64,000 nucleotides of DNA. It comes from Bacteroidota bacterium (lineage in GTDB: Bacteria; Bacteroidota; Bacteroidia; CAILMK01; JACPUW01). The DNA lies in NCBI GenBank assembly GCA_016192035.1, contig JACPUW010000033.1:62001-126000 (forward strand), written 5' to 3'. The position numbers and the translations under genes were made by a program. The notes below the pieces were generated by a model. The model saw nothing but the letters and a program-made list of their open reading frames with translations. It searched no databases and was not told the DNA's origin. This document shows, one piece after another, positions 41,231 through 50,342 of this stretch. Each line of letters opens with the position of its first letter. Position 1 is the first letter of the stretch.

Positions 41231-43480
41231 ATGAACAAAACAATCAGCATGAACATTGGCGGCATGGTCTTTCAAATTGAGGAACAAGCCTATGCCGTAT
41301 TAAAGGACTACATGGGGTCACTTAAGGACCATTTTAGGCACAGCGAAGGAGGGAGCGACATCGTGGCCGATATAGAGTCGCGAATAGCCGAGCTTTTTCA
41401 GGAAATCAACAAGCAGGGCAAGGCAGTAATTGAGCTTAAGGATGTGGAGAAAATCATAGAAAACCTGGGCAGGGTAGAAGATATGATGGAAGCTGAGGAG
41501 GAAGAGAAGGGCCATACACGACAAAAGCGGGCAGAACAGCATAGTGAAAGCACCGATCAAAAGAAGCTGTACCGCGATCCTGACGAACGCATGATAGGAG
41601 GGGTTTGCGCGGGGTTGGCCCATTTCCTTGGACTGGATACCGTATGGGTTAGGCTCATGTTTGTGCTGATGGGGCTAGTGTCCTTTGGCACTGGGGTGGT
41701 TATCTATTTCATTCTTTGGGTAGTGGTGCCTGAGGCCAATTCTACCGCCGACCGGTTGCGCATGAAAGGTAAACCAGTGAACATATCCAATATAGAAGCC
41801 AGTTTCAAGGAAGGGGTATCATCCATCAATAAGGAAATCAACGATTTTGTAAACGACAAAAACCGAAAGGAGCGGATCCGAAGGTCGGCCAAGGATGCTG
41901 AAGGGTTTATCCAGCGATTGGCCCAGGCTGTTGGCCAGGTGGGCATGTTTGCAGGCAAGTCTTTTCTTAAATTCTTGGCCGTCATAGGTCTGGCCATTGG
42001 GCTGGCGGTATTTATCTTTATTGTATTCACCGTGGTAGGAGCCGCCGGTGTTGGTGGCATTGTCTTGCGCGATTTTCTTCCATTTATCTTTAATTCAGGT
42101 ATTTGGACTACCACTTTTATTATTTCTTTGCTGTTTGTGGTAATGGTTCCCTTAGTCATGCTAATGGTTAGGGCAGTGCAGCACCTTATGGGCCAGCCGC
42201 CCTTGGATAGAGGGTATAGGTTGGGCGCATTTGGCATTTGGATCATTGGCCTGTTTACCTTGTTTGGGCTGGGTGTGCATTTGGCCATGTTGTTCAGGGC
42301 CAGTGCGAGCACCGAAAAGAGCCTCCCCTTGGCCATTACCGGCAGCCGTTTATCCATATTCAGTATCCAACCACATGACAGGGCTACTACCCGGCATATC
42401 TCCGTGGCCAATGGTGGGCTAAATTCTTGGAGCAATGACCTGTTTTACACAAATAACGGCGCCCTGTACTACCAGGGAGTAAGCCTTTCCGTCCTTCGCT
42501 CGCCCGACAATGCCTTCCACCTCGTGCAACGGCACACTTCACAGGGGAAGGATTTTGAGGATGCGGTGCAACATGCGGCACTGGTAAACTATGAACCGAT
42601 AGTGGGAGACAGCACCTTGACCATTGACCCCTATATGTCACTTTCAAGCCCACCTTTTAGAAACCAACATGTGGAGCTAGAAATATTGGTGCCCGTGGGC
42701 GGGGAGATTGTGTTTGCTGACCGTACCTATGGTATTGATAACCATATAGGAAGGGTGAGTGGAAACTACTATGACTATCCGGGTAAGGTGTATGTGATGA
42801 AACCTGATGGCATGTTGGATGAAATTTCTTCCTTGGAGCGCAACCAAACCGGGCAAACGCAGTTGTATGACCTGTCAGGATTTACGGAGGTGGAGATACA
42901 CAGCAAGCAGACAGCCCAATTCATCATAGAAGAAGGAAAGGGGTTTGAAGTAACCGTGAGCGATGGACTGGCCCAGGACAATGACTTGGAAATTACCCAG
43001 AAAGGGGATAAACTGGTAGTGGTTTTGGAAACCGGGTGGGACAAAGGCGGAAATGACCACACTGTCCATATAAGTTGTCCCAAAGTGTTGAAGATAAATG
43101 CTATGGGATTGGGTATATACAATATCACCCTGGATAATGCCGATGGTCTGGACCTATCATTGGGCGGGGCTTGTAAGGCTACCGTATCCGGTAGCCCCAG
43201 TTACCTGGACTTGGATTTAGACGGCATGTCGGGGCTTGAGCTGTGGGGCTCCTGCGCCAATCTGGGCCTGGAGTCCAGTGGCAAATCGACCGTGAGGGCG
43301 TTTGAAATGGCCGCACAGAAAGCCAAGCTTGACATTTCAGGGATGTGCGAAATAGACTGCCATGTGACCGAGCACTTGGAAATAGAGGTGACCGGCAGCA
43401 GCACGGTGCGCTATAAGGGAAGCCCTCTGACGGAACAGCATGTGTCAGGCCTTTCAAAAATTGAAAATGTTGCCCCTTGA
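41231..43480 (+). CDS. PspC-domain membrane protein with C-terminal GIN (DUF2807) domain
   Basis: 749 aa. Residues 1-100 form a charged cytoplasmic part. A PspC domain spans about 112-175 ('YRDPDERMIGGVCAGLAHFLGLDTVWVRLMFVLMG...'). It is followed by a soluble stretch, about three further membrane helices (245-275, 285-320, 335-360), and a large extracytoplasmic region ending in a GIN/DUF2807 beta-helix-like domain (about 550-745: 'LYDLSGFTEVEIHSKQTAQFII', 'LSLGGACKATVSGSPSYLDLDLDGMS'). PspC proteins sense membrane stress; GIN domains are exported and function-unknown. It is cotranscribed with padR. Confidence 0.92.
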   Translation: MNKTISMNIGGMVFQIEEQAYAVLKDYMGSLKDHFRHSEGGSDIVADIESRIAELFQEINKQGKAVIELKDVEKIIENLGRVEDMMEAEEEEKGHTRQKRAEQHSESTDQKKLYRDPDERMIGGVCAGLAHFLGLDTVWVRLMFVLMGLVSFGTGVVIYFILWVVVPEANSTADRLRMKGKPVNISNIEASFKEGVSSINKEINDFVNDKNRKERIRRSAKDAEGFIQRLAQAVGQVGMFAGKSFLKFLAVIGLAIGLAVFIFIVFTVVGAAGVGGIVLRDFLPFIFNSGIWTTTFIISLLFVVMVPLVMLMVRAVQHLMGQPPLDRGYRLGAFGIWIIGLFTLFGLGVHLAMLFRASASTEKSLPLAITGSRLSIFSIQPHDRATTRHISVANGGLNSWSNDLFYTNNGALYYQGVSLSVLRSPDNAFHLVQRHTSQGKDFEDAVQHAALVNYEPIVGDSTLTIDPYMSLSSPPFRNQHVELEILVPVGGEIVFADRTYGIDNHIGRVSGNYYDYPGKVYVMKPDGMLDEISSLERNQTGQTQLYDLSGFTEVEIHSKQTAQFIIEEGKGFEVTVSDGLAQDNDLEITQKGDKLVVVLETGWDKGGNDHTVHISCPKVLKINAMGLGIYNITLDNADGLDLSLGGACKATVSGSPSYLDLDLDGMSGLELWGSCANLGLESSGKSTVRAFEMAAQKAKLDISGMCEIDCHVTEHLEIEVTGSSTVRYKGSPLTEQHVSGLSKIENVAP

Positions 43481-43562
43481 TGTAACCTTTTCTCGGGGCG
43501 ATACGTATAATGCCCGTGAATCGAAGGAAATTGACGAAGAATACCATATAAACCAACTGAAA

Positions 43563-43772
43563 ATGAAAAGGAATTTGTTAAAACGAAGTTTGGCAATCTG
43601 GGCAGTGGTACTGATCATGATAACCACGGTAGCCACTGTGACCATTGCTACTTACATGGCCTACAAACAGACGGTGTCGGTAAGGATAGAGCCAACCCAT
43701 TTGGACAGTGCCTATTCGGCGGCCAACAAGGCGGCGGGGTACTGGCTCTTGGTAACCGGTTTTTTTGAGTAA
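43563..43772 (+). CDS. Small single-pass membrane protein, third gene of the padR-pspC unit
   Basis: 69 aa. A basic N-terminus (MKRNLLKRS), one membrane helix (about residues 10-35, 'LAIWAVVLIMITTVATVTIATYMAY'), and a short outer part of 35 residues. I do not recognise a family. It begins 82 nt after the PspC stop on the same strand with no terminator visible between, so cotranscription is likely. A longer frame that begins inside pspC is rejected because its first 41 residues read through the untranslated gap. Confidence 0.6.
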   Translation: MKRNLLKRSLAIWAVVLIMITTVATVTIATYMAYKQTVSVRIEPTHLDSAYSAANKAAGYWLLVTGFFE

Positions 43773-43794
43773 TCAATTGATAGAATACCCTCTT

Positions 43795-45714
43795 TTAATG
43801 GGGGTATAGGTACTCCCAGGCCGAGCAATAGCCACCCAGTTCCTCCACATGGGTTATCATTTTGGCGTAGAAAGGGTCTTTAGCTAGGGTAGCACTGTCG
43901 CCCACCACCACCAACTTTCTCCGGGCACGGGTCATGGCCACGTTCATGCGCCGGTAGTCCTTTAAAAATCCTATCTCATTGCGTCCATTGCTCCTTACCA
44001 AGGATATATACACTATGTCCCTCTCTTGTCCCTGAAATCCGTCTATAGTATTGATGGCCAACCGGTCTTTCGGGAAAGGGAATTCGCCCAACCACTCCAT
44101 AAGTTTGTTGACCTGGGCCTTATATGGCGATATGATGGCACAGCTATACCGATTTAGCCCTATGCCTTGTGCCGTCAAGGATTCAGCCAGCATATACAGG
44201 TGCTTCCACACAAGGTCAGCTTCATGATGGTTGCTTAGGCTGCCCGTGTTCCCCTGGCCTGTTTCGCCCCCATCTTCATCAAAACTGCACCCTGCGGTAT
44301 CAATAAACTCAAATTCTGGGCCCTCGGCCTCCAGCTTCCTGTGGGCTACCATGGAGTGCGCTTCCAATCGATTGTGGTAGAAATAGGTAGATGGAAAACC
44401 CATGATAACCAGGTTCATACGGTACTGGGTTTCCAGCATCACGGAAATGTCTTGGGTATCCATCAGGTGTTCAAACAGGCTGTGCGCCAATCCTTGTTGC
44501 TGTGCCTGAAGGGATTTAACCGTTGGCGGCAACTGGCAGTGGTCACCTGCCAATATGGTTTTATCTGCCCGCACCATGGGTATCCAGGTAGCCGGGGCCA
44601 GGGCTTGCGCGGCTTCGTCAACCACGCAAACCGGAAACCGTAGATGGGCTATGGCGGGGTGGGTGCAGCCCACCAGGGTGGTGGCGATAACCTGTGCATC
44701 GCTTACCATCGATTCAATTATATAATCTTCAATTTGTTGGGCATCCTTCTGCAGTTTCCAGGCCTCGTCAAACAAGGCTTTTCGTTGTTGGCGTTCCTCA
44801 GGGCCATATTGCCGCCGGTATTTTGATGCCATGTTGCGGTACTGGGCCGATTGCTGTTTTAGCTTTTTGATCAATCCATAATCCGGGTGTTGGGTAACCC
44901 TGTGGCCAAGCGAGTGGGTCTGTATCACCTCATTGATGCGTGCCGGATTTCCTACCCTTAGTACGCGTATGTCACTTTCTGCCAATTTCTCTACCAAAAG
45001 GTCCACCGCATTGTTGCTGGGGGCGGTCACCAGTATCTTTTGCCCAGTGGCCACTAGGTGCTTTACCACTTCTACCACGGTGGTGGTCTTACCGGTGCCT
45101 GGTGGCCCATGCACTATGGCCAATTCTTCTTGGGCCAAACAATTGGCAAGTGCTTGATTTTGTGCGGGGTTAAGTTGGTTTGGAGCTAGGGTAGGGGCAT
45201 CGCCTTTTTTTGCCTTTTCTTGTCCATAAACCACTTGTAGCAGCCTTTGCAACTGGCGGTTCTCGGTTTTTTTGAGTGATCTAAGCACCCTGTCCATTTC
45301 CTGGTATGACTTTTCATCGTGCAGCACGTCAAGGCCCAGTTTGCCGGCTTTCATCCATTCTTCCATGTCGTCGGCGTGGAGCGACAACTTGAGCATGTTG
45401 CCCCTTACGGCCATCACCACCCCTGTGGTGCGCTGAGGCGGGTTGGACTGCTGGCCAAACAGTGCTACCAAGCGGCCCACATTGAACTCATGTGGCAGGT
45501 GTTGGTCTTTTACCCTTTCTACCTCCATCACCAGTTTTTCCCGTGCATCAAAGTACCAGTCGGCTATGCTTAGCGGATACCATGTGAGCCCTTGTTCTAT
45601 GCGCTGCCGCATGGACATGCCATCCATTCTGTTGGCAAACCATTGACGTTCTTCATCTTGCTCCAATCGAATCAATTGGCGCAACTGGTCCAGGTTCTTT
45701 ATTGTACGGTCCAA
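43795..45714 (-). CDS. SF1B DNA2/IGHMBP2-like helicase
   Basis: 639 aa. An N-terminal nucleic-acid-binding beta-barrel ('VVMAVRGNMLKLSLHADDMEEW') is followed by helicase motif I 'VHGPPGTGKTTTVVEVVKHL', Ia 'VTAPSNNAVDLLVEKL', DEAA box 'CVVDEAAQALAPATWIP', III 'ILAGDHCQLPPTV', IV-V 'AINTIDGFQGQERDIVYISLVRSN', and VI 'DYRRMNVAMTRARRKLVVVGD'. The enzyme unwinds DNA or RNA from 5' to 3' (family knowledge). No nuclease domain is present. It is 11 nt downstream of the epimerase gene, with no obvious functional link. Confidence 0.92.
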   Translation of the reverse strand: MDRTIKNLDQLRQLIRLEQDEERQWFANRMDGMSMRQRIEQGLTWYPLSIADWYFDAREKLVMEVERVKDQHLPHEFNVGRLVALFGQQSNPPQRTTGVVMAVRGNMLKLSLHADDMEEWMKAGKLGLDVLHDEKSYQEMDRVLRSLKKTENRQLQRLLQVVYGQEKAKKGDAPTLAPNQLNPAQNQALANCLAQEELAIVHGPPGTGKTTTVVEVVKHLVATGQKILVTAPSNNAVDLLVEKLAESDIRVLRVGNPARINEVIQTHSLGHRVTQHPDYGLIKKLKQQSAQYRNMASKYRRQYGPEERQQRKALFDEAWKLQKDAQQIEDYIIESMVSDAQVIATTLVGCTHPAIAHLRFPVCVVDEAAQALAPATWIPMVRADKTILAGDHCQLPPTVKSLQAQQQGLAHSLFEHLMDTQDISVMLETQYRMNLVIMGFPSTYFYHNRLEAHSMVAHRKLEAEGPEFEFIDTAGCSFDEDGGETGQGNTGSLSNHHEADLVWKHLYMLAESLTAQGIGLNRYSCAIISPYKAQVNKLMEWLGEFPFPKDRLAINTIDGFQGQERDIVYISLVRSNGRNEIGFLKDYRRMNVAMTRARRKLVVVGDSATLAKDPFYAKMITHVEELGGYCSAWEYLYPH

Positions 45715-45725
45715 AAGCGTTCAGG

Positions 45726-46142
45726 CTAGGTTCGTTCCACTTTCTCTGAACAAAACTCTGTGAGCACCCCAAAACTGCCTTTGGGGTGTACAAAACCTAT
45801 TTTCATATTATCGGCGCCATCACGCTCGGTTTGGTCTATAAGGGGCAACCCTTTATCCAAAGCCTCTTGCAGGGCCTCCTGCGTACTTTCTACCCTATAG
45901 GCTATGTGGTGTATGCCTTCCCCGCGCTTTGCTATGAACTGTGCCACAGGGCCTTGGTCCCAAGTGCTTTCAAGCAACTCAATTTTCACGTTGCCCAATT
46001 GAAGAAAAGCGGTTTTAACATGTTGTTCTTCAACTATTTCTTGCTTATAGCATTGCAGGCCAAGCACGCCCTCATAGAAAGCGAGGGCTTGGTCTATGCT
46101 CTTTACAGCAATGCCTATGTGTTCTATCCTATCTATTTTCAA
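45726..46142 (-). CDS. mce: Methylmalonyl-CoA epimerase
   Basis: 138 aa, glyoxalase/VOC fold. It interconverts (R)- and (S)-methylmalonyl-CoA in the propionate/succinate route. Metal ligands and family motifs are 'IEHIGIAVKSID' (His 8), 'VKIELLESTW', 'GEGIHHIAYRVE' (His) and 'GVLTEFC' (Glu), with 'FVHPKGSFGVLTE' near the end. Size and motifs are standard. The first gene of a two-gene unit with the helicase. Confidence 0.93.
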   Translation of the reverse strand: MKIDRIEHIGIAVKSIDQALAFYEGVLGLQCYKQEIVEEQHVKTAFLQLGNVKIELLESTWDQGPVAQFIAKRGEGIHHIAYRVESTQEALQEALDKGLPLIDQTERDGADNMKIGFVHPKGSFGVLTEFCSEKVERT

Positions 46143-46229
46143 TTAGGGTTAAAATTTCGGCCAAAAGTAAGCGCACAAGCTTGGGCAATGAGGTAGGATA
46201 TATGAATATTTGCCGCGAAATACAAAACG

Positions 46230-46658
46230 GTGATCAAGACCTACGAAAGCATAGACAAAAGCATACTGAAGGCATTGCCCAACCCTTCAAAAGGGGCATA
46301 TGAAATAAAAGTAAAGGTGCCTGAATTTACCTTCCTTGGAGTACAACAACAGCCCGATTTTGCCACTTGTTACCTCACGTTTTACCCCACCGACAAGATC
46401 ATAGAACTCAAGAGCCTCAAACTCTATGTGTATCATTTGCGCGATATTGTGGTATCATACGAACGGCTGATCAACATAATGTATGAGCATCTCATGGACG
46501 TGTATAAGCCTGATAGGTTGAGGTTTGTGATGCTATGCAACCCACGGGGAGGCATAAGTGCCCGCTTGACCATAGATAGTGACTGGGGTGTGCGCGGTGG
46601 AAAGGAAAAATACAAGGACTGGAACCAGACCGATGACAATTGGAATGTGTTAATGTGA
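46230..46658 (+). CDS. QueF-like protein lacking the catalytic cysteine
   Basis: 142 aa from a GTG start. It aligns with NADPH-dependent preQ0 reductase QueF: 'VPEFTFLGVQQQPDFATCYLTF' matches the family's EFTxLCPxTGQPDFAT block, 'ELKSLKLYVYHLRD' matches ESKSLKLY, and 'NPRGGISARLTI' matches the PRGGI motif. However, the thioimide-forming Cys is Gly37 and the loop is one residue shorter. The Asp of QPDFAT (D43) is kept, and the His-Glu pair is Tyr-Glu ('VSYERLI'). If these positions are required, it cannot reduce preQ0 by the known mechanism. It could bind a deazaguanine or have another reaction. QueE is encoded at 22686. Confidence 0.85.
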   Translation: MIKTYESIDKSILKALPNPSKGAYEIKVKVPEFTFLGVQQQPDFATCYLTFYPTDKIIELKSLKLYVYHLRDIVVSYERLINIMYEHLMDVYKPDRLRFVMLCNPRGGISARLTIDSDWGVRGGKEKYKDWNQTDDNWNVLM

Positions 46659-46677
46659 CGGATATAATAACAACAGA

Positions 46678-47184
46678 ATGTTTGAGTTAAAGACAGATAG
46701 GCTTCGGCTGATCCCATTGGAGTATGACTACTTGGAAATGCTGAGCAATTCGCGGCTAGAATTGGAACAGGCATTGGGCCTGAGCAAGTCAACCCTCGAT
46801 TTTTCAGGTGAATACAAAGAGCTCCGCACGGAGACCTTCCTTTTTTGGCTTGAAAATGCCCATAACCTAGACTCTGACTATAGGTGGCATACCAATTGGG
46901 AAATCGTGCTTTCCGGGGAAAACAGGTCCATAGGCGGCGCCAGCTTTCTGGGTGCGCCCAACCGCAAAGGGGAGGTAATACTTGGCTACATCATAGACAA
47001 GAAATACCGCAAGAAAGGGTATATGACCGAAGCCATAGGAGCTATTTCACAATGGGCACTCACCGAAGGCGGAGCCAAGCGTATTATCAGCTTTGTAGAA
47101 AAGGAATCTCCTGTAATTGACCATTTACTGCAGAAATGTGGTTTTAGAAAAGAGGTAATCTACGTAAAGGATACCGTGCAATAA
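46678..47184 (+). CDS. GNAT family N-acetyltransferase (RimJ/RimL-like)
   Basis: 168 aa. N-terminal 'LKTDRLRLIPLEYDYLEML' is typical of the acetyltransf_3 group; the acetyl-CoA-binding motif A is 'GYIIDKKYRKKGYMTEAIGAISQWAL', followed by 'RIISFVEKESPVIDHLLQKCGFR'. The substrate is unknown. It is 19 nt after the QueF-like gene and likely cotranscribed. A strong bidirectional terminator follows. Confidence 0.9.
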   Translation: MFELKTDRLRLIPLEYDYLEMLSNSRLELEQALGLSKSTLDFSGEYKELRTETFLFWLENAHNLDSDYRWHTNWEIVLSGENRSIGGASFLGAPNRKGEVILGYIIDKKYRKKGYMTEAIGAISQWALTEGGAKRIISFVEKESPVIDHLLQKCGFRKEVIYVKDTVQ

Positions 47185-47214
47185 GCAAGGTGATTTTGAT
47201 TTGTTGGTGTTAAA

Positions 47215-47240
47215 AAAAAGGGGGCGAAAGCCCCCTTTTT
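47215..47240. terminator. Bidirectional rho-independent terminator
   Basis: GGGGGC (47220-47225), GAAA tetraloop, GCCCCC (47230-47235), flanked by A's before and T's after, so it works for both strands. It separates the GNAT gene from the convergent DUF4139 gene. Confidence 0.9.
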
Positions 47241-47287
47241 GATATGGTTGAAAATCAAGGCACTTGATAAAATGGACCATGGCCATG

Positions 47288-48910
47288 TTAGTACGGCAGT
47301 GGTTCTACTATTTCCTTGGCGTTGTGCCTAATTTCAAAAGAAAACTTTCTCACTTCCACGGCATTGGCTGGCATTGTCAATTCCCATGTGAGCAGGCCGC
47401 TCTTGATGTTGTGCGTGGCCCCGCCTAGATTGCCGGCTATCACTTCTATATCGGTACCAAACTGTGGTATGGGAATTTGGTCTTCAAGCACGAGCTTGAT
47501 TTCCGATTTGTGTAGGTTGCGCACGGTGGTTTCAAAGGCAAATTCATGCCTGCGCTTACCACTCAGCACCGATTTCTTGGTTTCGCCTTGCAGCATTTCC
47601 CTTTTCAGCTGCACCATTTTGTCCCGCCCAAAGGCTATTTCCAGGGTATCGCGGCCATAGCCAGGCTGCAAAAAGGAGGCGCCCATATACGCATCGCCCA
47701 TAAATATGTTGCTGGGGCCAGGTAGCAACTGCTCTTTGGCCCAGTCACTTATATAGGCTATCAAAAAGGCATCGGCATCCACTTTAGGGGCTGCGTAATA
47801 CACAAAATCGGCCTTTAGACCAAAGGTGCGCAGGGTAATTGCCCTTACTTGTCCATCACTCGGTATGTTGTAGGGCAGGTCAACCACAAAATCCACTGAC
47901 AACATGGTTTGAATTGCCGTGGTATAGGAGTCAGCCAGAGCGATACCGGCCGGTTCGTATCCCGCGTCTTCATAAACATTATCTAATGATTCCAAACTTT
48001 TACTCCTGGCGCCCCTAGCGGCCGCTGCTTCTTCATAATAAATCCTTTGGTACTGCAATACCCAGGGATGGAGATAGGGTTTGTTGTTGTCAGACCTGGG
48101 GCTGGTGGTGCTTAGGGTGAGCATCACCCCTTCCCAGTCCACGCCGGTACTTTGGCTCACCCTGGCCATATAATTGGCCGATATTGGTTTGTCGGTATCC
48201 ATAAACCTAAAATCATAGCTGGGGTACCAAGTGGCATATTGGGTAAAAAACGACAGTTCCACTGAACTGTTCCACTCCATGGCGGCCATTACCTGTATTT
48301 CAATGATCCCCACCGGTTTTGGGCTATCGCCCCGCAATACGCCAATCTTGGTTTCTATGCGCGTGTAAGCCTTTTTGATGCCTCGTTCCTTTAGGTCTAT
48401 GGCGTGCAGGGCTTTGCGGATATTCCATATCCTCACGCGCACCATCTCGGCCATTTTTCCAAATTCTTCACTTTGGGGCACCACTTGTTGGCTGCCTATG
48501 GTTTTGTTGTTGGTTATGAATGACAATTCCTGGTCGTAGGCATAGCGTTCTCCTGAAAGCACGGCCATTTCATCGTTCAAGATTTGCAGGGAGTCCAATA
48601 GCGTCTTCACGCTTTTTGGGTCTTTGTGGGGGCTCAGGTAATCATATCGGTATGATACCGACTGCACGGTGTAATTGCCTGAGGCCTTAAACCGGATGCT
48701 GTTGGGGTCTATGCCAGTGCTAAGCCCATAAAAACGAAGGGTATGGGTTCCGGCAGGTACTTTGGCCTGGGCGGTTCTATACACGGTGGCACCCTGGGGA
48801 TATACGGTGGCCTTTACTATCTTGCTGGCTATGTCTATGTTGGCCCCATATAGGCACATGGCGGTAAGGCATGCCGATAACATGATGGCACTGATTCTGA
48901 CTACATGCAT
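47288..48910 (-). CDS. DUF4139 (mucoidy-inhibitor MuiA-like) exported protein
   Basis: 540 aa. Signal peptide 'ISAIMLSACLTAMCLYGA'. An N-terminal DUF4140-like domain ('IVKATVYPQGATVYRTAQAKVPAGTHTLRFYGLS') precedes a helical region (about residues 90-200) and the DUF4139 beta domain ('ELSFFTQYATWYPSYDFRFM...VSQSTGVDWEGVMLTLST'). Blocks of homologues such as 'LPYNIPSDGQ', 'GPSNIFMGDAYMG' and the C-terminal 'LTWELTMPANAVEVRKFSFEIRH' are present. Function is unknown; the name MuiA comes from a mucoidy phenotype. It is periplasmic or outer-membrane facing. Confidence 0.9.
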   Translation of the reverse strand: MHVVRISAIMLSACLTAMCLYGANIDIASKIVKATVYPQGATVYRTAQAKVPAGTHTLRFYGLSTGIDPNSIRFKASGNYTVQSVSYRYDYLSPHKDPKSVKTLLDSLQILNDEMAVLSGERYAYDQELSFITNNKTIGSQQVVPQSEEFGKMAEMVRVRIWNIRKALHAIDLKERGIKKAYTRIETKIGVLRGDSPKPVGIIEIQVMAAMEWNSSVELSFFTQYATWYPSYDFRFMDTDKPISANYMARVSQSTGVDWEGVMLTLSTTSPRSDNNKPYLHPWVLQYQRIYYEEAAAARGARSKSLESLDNVYEDAGYEPAGIALADSYTTAIQTMLSVDFVVDLPYNIPSDGQVRAITLRTFGLKADFVYYAAPKVDADAFLIAYISDWAKEQLLPGPSNIFMGDAYMGASFLQPGYGRDTLEIAFGRDKMVQLKREMLQGETKKSVLSGKRRHEFAFETTVRNLHKSEIKLVLEDQIPIPQFGTDIEVIAGNLGGATHNIKSGLLTWELTMPANAVEVRKFSFEIRHNAKEIVEPLPY

Positions 48911-49019
48911 GATGTTGGATTTTTATTTGTTTGCTGATAATTGCGCCCTTAGATGGAAGACGCCTTCAAATTTCACATGATTGGGATTTTTTACCACCCT
49001 CATCCCACAAATGGTTGGT

Positions 49020-50132
49020 TTACATACCAAGTAGTGCTACCATTTTATGGTACAATAGGTTGTTTTCATAAGTGCCGGCAAAGGTTTGTGCACCAAAACC
49101 ACTGGCAAAAACGGGCACATGGGCCGCAGTATGCCCCCCCGTGGTAAACCCTGGTTCCAGATGGTCGTAGTCATCTTGTGTAGTGCCGCCAAAAGCCTGT
49201 ACCACCCTGGGCGACAGCGCAAACCCTCCCGTTTCGTGGTCGGCGGTGGCCAGCACCAAGGTGTTGGGTTTACCGGCAGCATGGTCAAGGGCCACGCCTA
49301 CGGCCAGGTCCAGGTCGGCCATTTCATCTATGATCCAGGGCATGTCATTGGCATGTCCGCCCCAGTCTATCTGTGAGCCCTCCACTATCAAGAAATAGGG
49401 CCCGCCCAGGGATTCCAGGTGGTCTATGGCCTTCTTGGTAGCCTTGGGCAAAAAATCGCCCCGGCCCTCGCTCATTTTTGGCAGGCCATCATGGGCAAGC
49501 AAATAGCCTATCTTGTTGCCTGACAGTGCCTGATCTATTGAAGTGGTATCCATTTGGTATCCAGCATCTACCAGGGCTTGCAATTGGTTTTTTCCATCTG
49601 CCCGGCGCACGAAAAACTTGGTGCCTCCACCCGCAAAGAAATTGACCGGTGCCTGTACCAGTTGCTGTGCTATATCGTCATGCATGTTTCGGTGCTTTAC
49701 GTGTGCATAAAAGCTGGCGGGCGTGGCATGGGTGATGGATGAGGTAGCCACAACCCCCGTGTGGTAACCAAGATTGGACAGGCGCTCCAAAATGGTTTCA
49801 CGTGGCAGGGAGTCGGGCCCCACACCTATGGAATTGTTGTACGACTTTTCGCCAATGGCAATGGCGGTGGCCCCGGCCCCCGAATCGGTGATTTTATGGC
49901 TGGAAGAATTGGTCTTGCTTAAACCGATATATGAAAACCGGGCATAGCTGGGGCTGGAATTGCCAAAATACCATAGGGTGGATAGCTGGCTCAGCCCGGC
50001 ACCGTCACCTATAAACAAGATGATGTTGGGTTTTTGGGGTTGGGTTTCTTTTGGGGGTTCTTGATTTGGTGCGCAGCCCCAGGAGCTTGCTGTAAGGAGA
50101 AAGGCTATAAATGACACCGATTTCATCCGCAT
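49020..50132 (-). CDS. Alkaline phosphatase (lipoprotein)
   Basis: 370 aa. The signal ends 'LLTASSWGCAPN', with a lipobox-like Cys at 20. The phosphatase core has 'IILFIGDGAGLSQ' (metal Asp), nucleophile Ser 84 in 'ITDSGAGATAIAIG', 'EGSQIDWGGHAND' (metal ligands) and 'VLATADHETGG'. It removes phosphate from periplasmic esters. Its length fits the compact Bacteroidota type. The start may be either of two ATGs three codons apart. A -7 box (TAGCTTTG) lies about 20 nt upstream. Confidence 0.93.
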   Translation of the reverse strand: MRMKSVSFIAFLLTASSWGCAPNQEPPKETQPQKPNIILFIGDGAGLSQLSTLWYFGNSSPSYARFSYIGLSKTNSSSHKITDSGAGATAIAIGEKSYNNSIGVGPDSLPRETILERLSNLGYHTGVVATSSITHATPASFYAHVKHRNMHDDIAQQLVQAPVNFFAGGGTKFFVRRADGKNQLQALVDAGYQMDTTSIDQALSGNKIGYLLAHDGLPKMSEGRGDFLPKATKKAIDHLESLGGPYFLIVEGSQIDWGGHANDMPWIIDEMADLDLAVGVALDHAAGKPNTLVLATADHETGGFALSPRVVQAFGGTTQDDYDHLEPGFTTGGHTAAHVPVFASGFGAQTFAGTYENNLLYHKMVALLGM

Positions 50133-50151
50133 GGCGCGTGTTTTTTTTTGG

Positions 50152-50159
50152 CAAAGCTA
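50152..50159 (-). promoter_or_regulatory. Bacteroidota -7 box (TAGCTTTG) of the alkaline phosphatase gene
   Basis: Minus-strand match to TAnnTTTG, 19 nt before the ATG at 50132. No TTTG at the -33 position was seen. Confidence 0.45.
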
Positions 50160-50273
50160 GACCCTGGCTTGTTATGCCAGTGTAAAGACATGGTGGCTTC
50201 AATGGAGTATAAAATGATGATTTACAATGCAATACCTGAAACGGAACCGAGTATTGCTTTGGCCGGCCAAGGC

Positions 50274-50319
50274 CAAAAAAAACCGGGCATAAGCGCCCAT
50301 GTGGCTACCTATACCCGGT
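50274..50319 (-). terminator. Rho-independent terminator of the S46 peptidase gene
   Basis: On the minus strand ACCGGGTATA (50319-50310) pairs with TATGCCCGGT (50291-50282), including one G-T pair, and is followed by a T tract. It lies 24 nt after the stop codon. Confidence 0.75.
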
Positions 50320-50342
50320 GTATGCGGATTGCGGTACCTTGG

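Noticed and set aside
41704-42435. 243-residue minus-strand ORF opposite the PspC protein
   Set aside because: Antisense shadow of the membrane-spanning part; no start signal or domain.
43785-43807. ATACCC/GGGTAT hairpin as terminator between the small membrane protein and the helicase
   Set aside because: It overlaps the helicase stop codon, has a short stem and no T tract on the plus strand; not convincing.
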